Source: Planctomycetota bacterium (GTDB taxonomy: Bacteria; Planctomycetota; Phycisphaerae; UBA1845; Fen-1342). Taken from it: a stretch of DNA of 10,259 nt. Where the stretch lies: positions 1 through 10,259 of the forward strand of contig JAUWXH010000026.1 of the NCBI GenBank assembly GCA_030616465.1. Reading direction: 5' to 3'. Below are positions 6,575 to 10,259 of this stretch, piece after piece (position 1 is the stretch's first letter; each line of letters opens with the position of its first letter). The position numbers and the translations under genes were made by a program. The notes under the pieces were generated by a model. The model was not told the origin of the DNA, did not search any database, and was given only the letters and a program-made list of their open reading frames with translations.

Positions 6575-6613
6575 ACGCAGAACCGCCCCGCCGGGTGCGG
6601 GTCGGTTCTGCGT
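6575..6613 (-). other. Long hairpin after the ferredoxin gene, no U-tract
   Basis: A perfect 11-bp stem, ACGCAGAACCG (6575-6585) with CGGTTCTGCGT (6603-6613), encloses one mismatch and a further 5-bp stem CCCGC (6587-6591) with GCGGG (6597-6601), leaving a 5-nt loop. There is no T-run on either strand. It could be an mRNA 3'-end stabiliser, a terminator lacking a U-tract, or a protein-binding site. Confidence 0.5.
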
Positions 6614-6668
6614 ACGTGTCCAGGTGCAAACCGCGGCTTTGCCCGCCGCGGGGGATGCCCGCGACGCC

Positions 6669-6896
6669 CTACTCCTCCGGCCAGATCTTCTCGCCGGTGT
6701 CCTCGTCGTGGAGAATGATGGCGTCGGTGGGGCAGCCCTGAGCGGCCGTCAGGACATCCTCCGGGCTGTCGCCCGTGGGATCCTTCACCACGGCGATGTC
6801 CTCGTCGTCCATCTCGAAGGTGTTGGCCGCCTCATTGCAGCAAAGCTGATCCCCGATGCACGTCTCGCGATCGACCTCGATCTTGTACTTGGCCAT
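6669..6896 (-). CDS. Small single-cluster ferredoxin with Asp in place of one Cys
   Basis: This 75-residue cytoplasmic electron carrier has the ferredoxin pattern C13-x2-D16-x2-C19 ... C55-P, with an extra Cys at 20. The CIGDQLC segment and the later GCPTDAI segment are characteristic of monocluster ferredoxins. Asp16 replaces the second cluster cysteine, as Asp14 does in Pyrococcus furiosus ferredoxin, so the cluster may be [3Fe-4S] or an Asp-ligated [4Fe-4S]. The ATG at 6896 has GGAGT (6908-6904 on the minus strand) a suitable distance upstream; the longer frame to 6986 lacks such support. Many acidic residues (EMDDEDI) suit docking to a basic redox partner. It lies 143 nt downstream of the acyl-CoA dehydrogenase, so a shared transcript is possible. 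The partner is unknown. Confidence 0.88.
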   Translation of the reverse strand: MAKYKIEVDRETCIGDQLCCNEAANTFEMDDEDIAVVKDPTGDSPEDVLTAAQGCPTDAIILHDEDTGEKIWPEE

Positions 6897-6971
6897 TTGA
6901 AGCACTCCGTTCGGCGTCGACCGAACACCGCCCTTGCGATGCCGTCCGCCGCCGTCGTCAGACGAACCGTA

Positions 6972-7011
6972 GGCCTCGATGCTCACCGGTCGTGAGGCCT
7001 TCCGATCTCAC
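6972..7011 (-). other. Overlapping alternative hairpins upstream of the ferredoxin gene
   Basis: GTGAG (6992-6996) can pair with CTCAC at 6982-6986 or at 7007-7011, and the overlapping GAGGCC (6994-6999) can pair with GGCCTC (6972-6977). These pairings exclude each other. They lie between the dehydrogenase stop and the ferredoxin start. Stems are only 5-6 bp, so this may be chance. Confidence 0.25.
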
Positions 7012-7039
7012 CAACCGCCGACCGTGCGGCGCGTATTGC

Positions 7040-8791
7040 TCACTGGTTGGCCGGGACGGGCCCGGCCAACAGCTCGTATTCTTCCAGGGGGGCGGCGTCA
7101 CCGGAACACACCAGCTCGCAATTCATGCGGATTTTGGGCAGCTCCAGGTCGATGAACCGCCGGGCCACGCGCTTCTTGCGTTCGCTCTTGGTTGCCTGGC
7201 TGAGCAGCAGGTGACCGATGATGATAGCCGCCGCCGAGTCCACCAGCCGCCGGCCCGAAAGGTCCATGTAGTCGTTGCCACGCTCCTTGACGTAGGCGAC
7301 CGCCTTCAACAGCGTGCTTTTGGCCTCGGTGAGCTTGAGCTTCAGCTCGGCTAGTAGCTCGTCGGCGTAGCCGGTCTCCTCCAACTCGCTGGCGTAGCGC
7401 TCGAACGGCCCGGAACAGACACCCCGGACGGCAGCCACGATCTGCAACTGGCTGGTGCCCTCATAGATCGTGGTGATGCGCGCGTCACGCAGGTGGCGCT
7501 CGGCCGGATAGTCGGTCATGTAACCCGACCCGCCGAGCACCTGCAGGGCCGTATTCGCCACCTGCACGCACATTTCCGAGGCGTAATACTTGCTCATCGG
7601 CGTGAGCATGCCGTTGAGTCGTTTCAGCGTCCGGGCGCGCTCCTTGCGCCGCTTGCGCTCGACCTTGTCGGTCACCCGCCCGGTTTCGAGCGCCCGCAGG
7701 TTGTTGTTCTCCAGATCACAAGTGCGACTGGTTTCGTAGGTCAGAGCCCGGGCCGCCTCGATTGTCACCTTCATGTCGGTGACCATCTCGGCCACCGCCG
7801 GCAGCCGCTCGATCGGCCCGCCGAACTGCTTGCGCGCGTGGGCGTAGTCGCGAGCCAGCCGATACGCCGCCTCGGCAATGCCCAGCGCCTGGGCCGCGAT
7901 GCCCACGCGGGCACCGTTCATCAGGGCCATGGTGTAGGTGATCAGCCCGCGTTGCCGCTCGCCGATCAGCTTGGCCGGCGCGTCGTCGTACACCAGCTCG
8001 CACGTCGGGGAGCCGTGGATCCCCAGCTTGCTTTCCAGGTGCCGCACCTTGATGCGCTCGTTCCGCTCGGAGATGAACAGGCTCAGCCCACGCCCGTCGG
8101 TGATCTCCGGCTCGCTGCGGGCCAGCGTCAGCAGCACGTCGCCGCACCCGTTGGTGATGAAGCGCTTCACGCCGCGCAGAACCCAGTTGCCGTTCTCATC
8201 CTGGAGCGCCCGCAGTCGCACGGCTTGCAGGTCGCTGCCGGCATCCGGCTCGGTCAGCGCCATCGCCCCGGTCACCTCCCCGCGGGCGAAGCGCGGCAGA
8301 TACTCGGCTCTAATCTCATCGTTGGAGAAGGCGTAGATGGTTTCGGCGATGCCCTGCAACCCGAAGATGTTCATCAGCGAGGCGTCCGCCCGGCTGACCA
8401 TCTCGATCGCCATGGCATAGACGATGCTGGGGCAGTTCAACCCACCGTACGCGCGCGGCAGGGTGAAGCCCATCAGGTCGGCCTGGGCGAGCCGGCGGAT
8501 GTTGTCGCGCACCAGCGGGTGCAGCGTGACCGTGCCGTCTTCGTTGAGCTTATGACCCTCGCGATCAACCTGCTCGGCCCGCGGGGCGATCGTGTTGCCG
8601 GCAATGCCCCCGACGATCTCGAGAATCCGCCGGTAGTTGTCGATCGCATCGGCTTCATCGACGGGCGCGTAGTCGATCTGCGCCGTCTTCGCGTCGGCGA
8701 ACCCGTCTTCCTGTTCGCGCGCGATCTCGGCCAGGTCGAGATGCTCGACCAGGAACTGGATGTCGGTGTTGTCAAGGAAGAAGTTAGGCAC
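7040..8791 (-). CDS. Acyl-CoA dehydrogenase, large form with C-terminal extension
   Basis: This FAD enzyme of 583 residues oxidises acyl-CoA to trans-2-enoyl-CoA and passes electrons to ETF. The first signature, ALTEPDAGSD, is at 178-187. The second region, GGSGYMTDYPAERHLRDARI, is followed by IYEGT, where Glu444 is the expected catalytic base. A basic insertion (DKVERKRRKERARTLKR) lies near residues 370-390, and about 120 residues follow the usual C-terminal domain, as in larger ACADs of about 600 residues. I choose GTG at 8791, reading MPNFFLDN, over TTG at 8803, because GAGG (8801-8798) precedes it by 6 nt and a start near NFFxDN fits my recollection of related proteins. That GAGG overlaps the HEPN stop, suggesting translational coupling. 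ETF-alpha further upstream supports the electron-acceptor role. Chain-length preference cannot be read from sequence. Confidence 0.95.
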   Translation of the reverse strand: MPNFFLDNTDIQFLVEHLDLAEIAREQEDGFADAKTAQIDYAPVDEADAIDNYRRILEIVGGIAGNTIAPRAEQVDREGHKLNEDGTVTLHPLVRDNIRRLAQADLMGFTLPRAYGGLNCPSIVYAMAIEMVSRADASLMNIFGLQGIAETIYAFSNDEIRAEYLPRFARGEVTGAMALTEPDAGSDLQAVRLRALQDENGNWVLRGVKRFITNGCGDVLLTLARSEPEITDGRGLSLFISERNERIKVRHLESKLGIHGSPTCELVYDDAPAKLIGERQRGLITYTMALMNGARVGIAAQALGIAEAAYRLARDYAHARKQFGGPIERLPAVAEMVTDMKVTIEAARALTYETSRTCDLENNNLRALETGRVTDKVERKRRKERARTLKRLNGMLTPMSKYYASEMCVQVANTALQVLGGSGYMTDYPAERHLRDARITTIYEGTSQLQIVAAVRGVCSGPFERYASELEETGYADELLAELKLKLTEAKSTLLKAVAYVKERGNDYMDLSGRRLVDSAAAIIIGHLLLSQATKSERKKRVARRFIDLELPKIRMNCELVCSGDAAPLEEYELLAGPVPANQ

Positions 8792-8799
8792 GATCAACC

Positions 8800-9216
8800 T
8801 CAAGGGGCAGGGAGTTTCTGCCGAGCGTAAGTGAGCAGTGCGGTCGCGGCAGAACGGGCGTCCTCGAAATCCCGCTCAGCGAAGTAGTCCGCCGCTGTTC
8901 CGCGGGGCAGCGCATCGGGATAGCGCGTCGGAACGTAGCAGCGATCAAGATTGCGCGCCGCGTCGGCCAAGCGGGCGATATCCGGATAGCCGGGGGTCAA
9001 GCGTTCGACGAGATGCAGGAGCCCGTGGATTCGGGCATGCTCTCCTCGGCCGATCAACAGTGCTTTCAAAGCAAGTTCGCCCGCTTGTTGACACCAAAAG
9101 CAGGCGGCAGGCCACTGTTGCCCTTTGCCGCTGTGCTGGGCCGCAGCAAGCTGCTCCTCCGCCTGCTTGAGCCAGCGCCGCGCTTCGGCGAGGTTGGCAT
9201 CAGGTGCCGCGCTCAT
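8800..9216 (-). CDS. HEPN domain protein, probable toxin of a HEPN-MNT pair
   Basis: This 138-residue alpha-helical protein has the HEPN hallmarks: RRWLKQAEEQLAAA at the N-terminus, QQAGELALKALLI near 43-55, and RYPD at 98-101. An Rx6H arrangement (Arg57 to His64) fits the Rx4-6H motif of HEPN ribonucleases. In characterised HEPN-MNT modules the HEPN partner is an RNase toxin and the MNT partner neutralises it by nucleotide transfer to the HEPN protein. The ATG at 9216 has AAGGTG upstream, inside the end of the MNT gene, and the two genes overlap by 17 nt. The stop lies 8 nt before the acyl-CoA dehydrogenase start. It could instead be a non-toxic HEPN with another role; catalytic activity is not proven by sequence alone. 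Confidence 0.87.
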   Translation of the reverse strand: MSAAPDANLAEARRWLKQAEEQLAAAQHSGKGQQWPAACFWCQQAGELALKALLIGRGEHARIHGLLHLVERLTPGYPDIARLADAARNLDRCYVPTRYPDALPRGTAADYFAERDFEDARSAATALLTYARQKLPAP

Positions 9217-9547
9217 ACAGCACCTTGCCTTCGCGCTCCGCGTCGGCCAGCAGCCCGCTTCGCCGCGCGCGCATTCCCTCGATTTCTTCCGGCGTGTAAA
9301 CGATCGGCTCCACGGGAATGCGCGCCCCGGTGACTGCCAGCGCAGACGCGATCCGGTCGATGAAGCGCTCGTTGGTCTCCTTGAGGATCAGCAGGTCGAC
9401 GTCGCTATCAGCGTTAAAATCCCCGCGCGCGTAGGAGCCGTAGAGCACGACGCGTAGTGCGCCGCTGGCAGCCAGCCGAGCGACCATTTTCTTCAGCTCG
9501 GGCTCGATCTCATTCCAGCGGCCTTGTTGCCAAGGGCTAAGACCCAT
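9200..9547 (-). CDS. MNT-type nucleotidyltransferase, probable antitoxin
   Basis: This 115-residue minimal nucleotidyltransferase has the pol-beta fold signature GSYARG (37-42) followed by DVD (49-51), the metal-binding pair. The third acidic position appears to be Glu80 in VEPIVYTPEE, where many relatives have Asp. The ATG at 9547 is chosen over a TTG at 9577 because TAAGGG (9561-9556) lies 8 nt upstream and the start fits the usual short MNT length. Its 3' end overlaps the HEPN gene by 17 nt, the standard arrangement of HEPN-MNT toxin-antitoxin modules, in which MNT adds nucleotides to the HEPN toxin. It is located between etfA and the acyl-CoA dehydrogenase, 75 nt after the etfA stop. No clear promoter is visible in that gap. 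Confidence 0.87.
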   Translation of the reverse strand: MGLSPWQQGRWNEIEPELKKMVARLAASGALRVVLYGSYARGDFNADSDVDLLILKETNERFIDRIASALAVTGARIPVEPIVYTPEEIEGMRARRSGLLADAEREGKVLYERGT

Positions 9548-9622
9548 CGGCGATACCCTTAGGAAGTTCCCGACCAAAAACGCCGCATACCGACAACCTC
9601 GTCAATTGAGCGCCGGCACATT

Positions 9623-10259
9623 CTACTCTGGCGCCCGTTCCTTAACCGCCTTGATCATCATCGGGATCACCTGGTTGAGGTCGCCCACGATCCCGTAGTG
9701 GGCGACGGAGAGAATCGGGGCCTCGGGGTCGCTGTTGATGGCGATGATCTTGGCCGACTCCTCCATGCCGGACCGATGCTGGACCGCCCCGCTGATTCCG
9801 CAGGCGATGTACAGTGCCGGTCGGACGGTCGTGCCGGTCTGCCCGACCTGATGCTCCTTGCCGATCCAGCCGCTGTCCACCGCGGCCCGCGAGGCACCCA
9901 CCGCCGCCCCGAGCGCCCCGGCCAAATCATATATGGCCCTGAAGTTAGCCTTGCTGCCGACGCCGCCACCCCCGGCGACGATTACCCGAGCCTGCTTGAG
10001 GTTGACCTTCCGCGGCTCGCGGTGCCGCTCGATCAGCCGCAGGGCCAGCTCCAGCTCGTCGATCTCGACCTGCTCTCGGACGACCTCGCCGGTCCGCGCC
10101 GGATCCGGCTGCCCCAGCGGCATCACCCCCTCGCGGATCGTGGCCATCTGCGGCCAACGGTTGTAGTTAACGATCGTGGCGATGATGTTGCCGCCGAACG
10201 CCGGCCGAATCTGAAGCAGCAGATTCTTGTGCACACGCTTGGTGCGCGCGTCCGGCTCG
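9623..10259 (-). CDS. etfA: Electron transfer flavoprotein alpha subunit, C-terminal part (5' end outside window)
   Basis: The frame runs off the right edge; 211 residues are visible. They cover the end of the N-terminal domain (RPAFGGNIIATIV, then REGVMPL) and the complete FAD-binding domain: AGGGGVGSKANF, GASRAAVDSGW, QVGQTGTTVRPALYI, ending with DYG-like HYGIVGDLNQVIP. The stretch beginning LYIACGISGAVQH and ending IIAIN fits the ETF-alpha signature pattern, allowing for my manual check. EtfAB carries electrons from acyl-CoA dehydrogenases to ETF:quinone oxidoreductase; some EtfAB pairs bifurcate electrons to ferredoxin. The subunit alone does not decide which type this is. A GTG at 10234 is an in-frame internal codon; upstream codons (EPDARTKR) remain open, so the true start lies beyond the window. 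EtfB is probably just upstream. Confidence 0.95.
   Translation of the reverse strand, partial: EPDARTKRVHKNLLLQIRPAFGGNIIATIVNYNRWPQMATIREGVMPLGQPDPARTGEVVREQVEIDELELALRLIERHREPRKVNLKQARVIVAGGGGVGSKANFRAIYDLAGALGAAVGASRAAVDSGWIGKEHQVGQTGTTVRPALYIACGISGAVQHRSGMEESAKIIAINSDPEAPILSVAHYGIVGDLNQVIPMMIKAVKERAPE

Noticed and set aside
7493..8830. A 445-codon open frame on the plus strand opposite the acyl-CoA dehydrogenase
   Set aside because: It is a GC-rich antisense shadow with low-complexity composition; the opposite strand has both ACAD signatures.
1..10259. tRNA, rRNA, CRISPR array, insertion sequence or phage genes
   Set aside because: I looked on both strands and saw no transposase or phage motif, regularly spaced repeats, or tRNA-like arms; the only structural repeats are those listed.

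Overview
This GC-rich window (roughly 60-65% G+C by eye) looks like Planctomycetota, possibly a Phycisphaerae-like lineage. The two secreted proteins on the plus strand end in a PEP-CTERM tail of the form PEPASLxLLALGGLALLRRR, a style common in that phylum. The assignment is inference from tail style and gene content; there is no rRNA in the window.

Left third (1-3340), plus strand and accessory. Two single-gene units each encode a signal-peptide plus PEP-CTERM protein (611-1267 and 2147-2974). Each has a candidate sigma70-type promoter placed just after an identical GA8G tract, and a strong Shine-Dalgarno sequence. A near-perfect rho-independent terminator lies at 1328-1368 after the first gene and at 3007-3039 after the second. 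The space around them holds debris: a 186-nt piece of an inositol-monophosphatase gene (1445-1630, about 92% identical to the intact copy downstream), a 52-nt hairpin-bearing direct repeat (51-102 and 1637-1688), and a decayed third PEP-CTERM tail (about 3128-3160).

Right two thirds (3340-10259), minus strand and mostly housekeeping. Reading right to left: the FAD domain of electron-transfer flavoprotein alpha (cut by the window edge), a MNT nucleotidyltransferase and HEPN pair (a probable toxin-antitoxin module), a large acyl-CoA dehydrogenase, a small single-cluster ferredoxin, the membrane insertase YidC, and an intact inositol-monophosphatase-family phosphatase. The MNT, HEPN and dehydrogenase genes overlap or nearly abut. 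YidC and the phosphatase overlap by 4 nt (ATGA). YidC appears to have its own promoter at 6520-6547.

Functionally, ETF, acyl-CoA dehydrogenase and ferredoxin fit flavin-based electron transfer from acyl-CoA oxidation. YidC and the phosphatase form a separate coupled pair. The PEP-CTERM proteins are probably exported and processed by an exosortase not present here. The most unusual points are the HEPN-MNT pair inside the acyl-CoA oxidation cluster, the partial phosphatase duplication, and the modular sharing of promoter and sorting tail between two otherwise unrelated secreted proteins. I found no IS element, CRISPR array, tRNA or obvious new multi-gene system.
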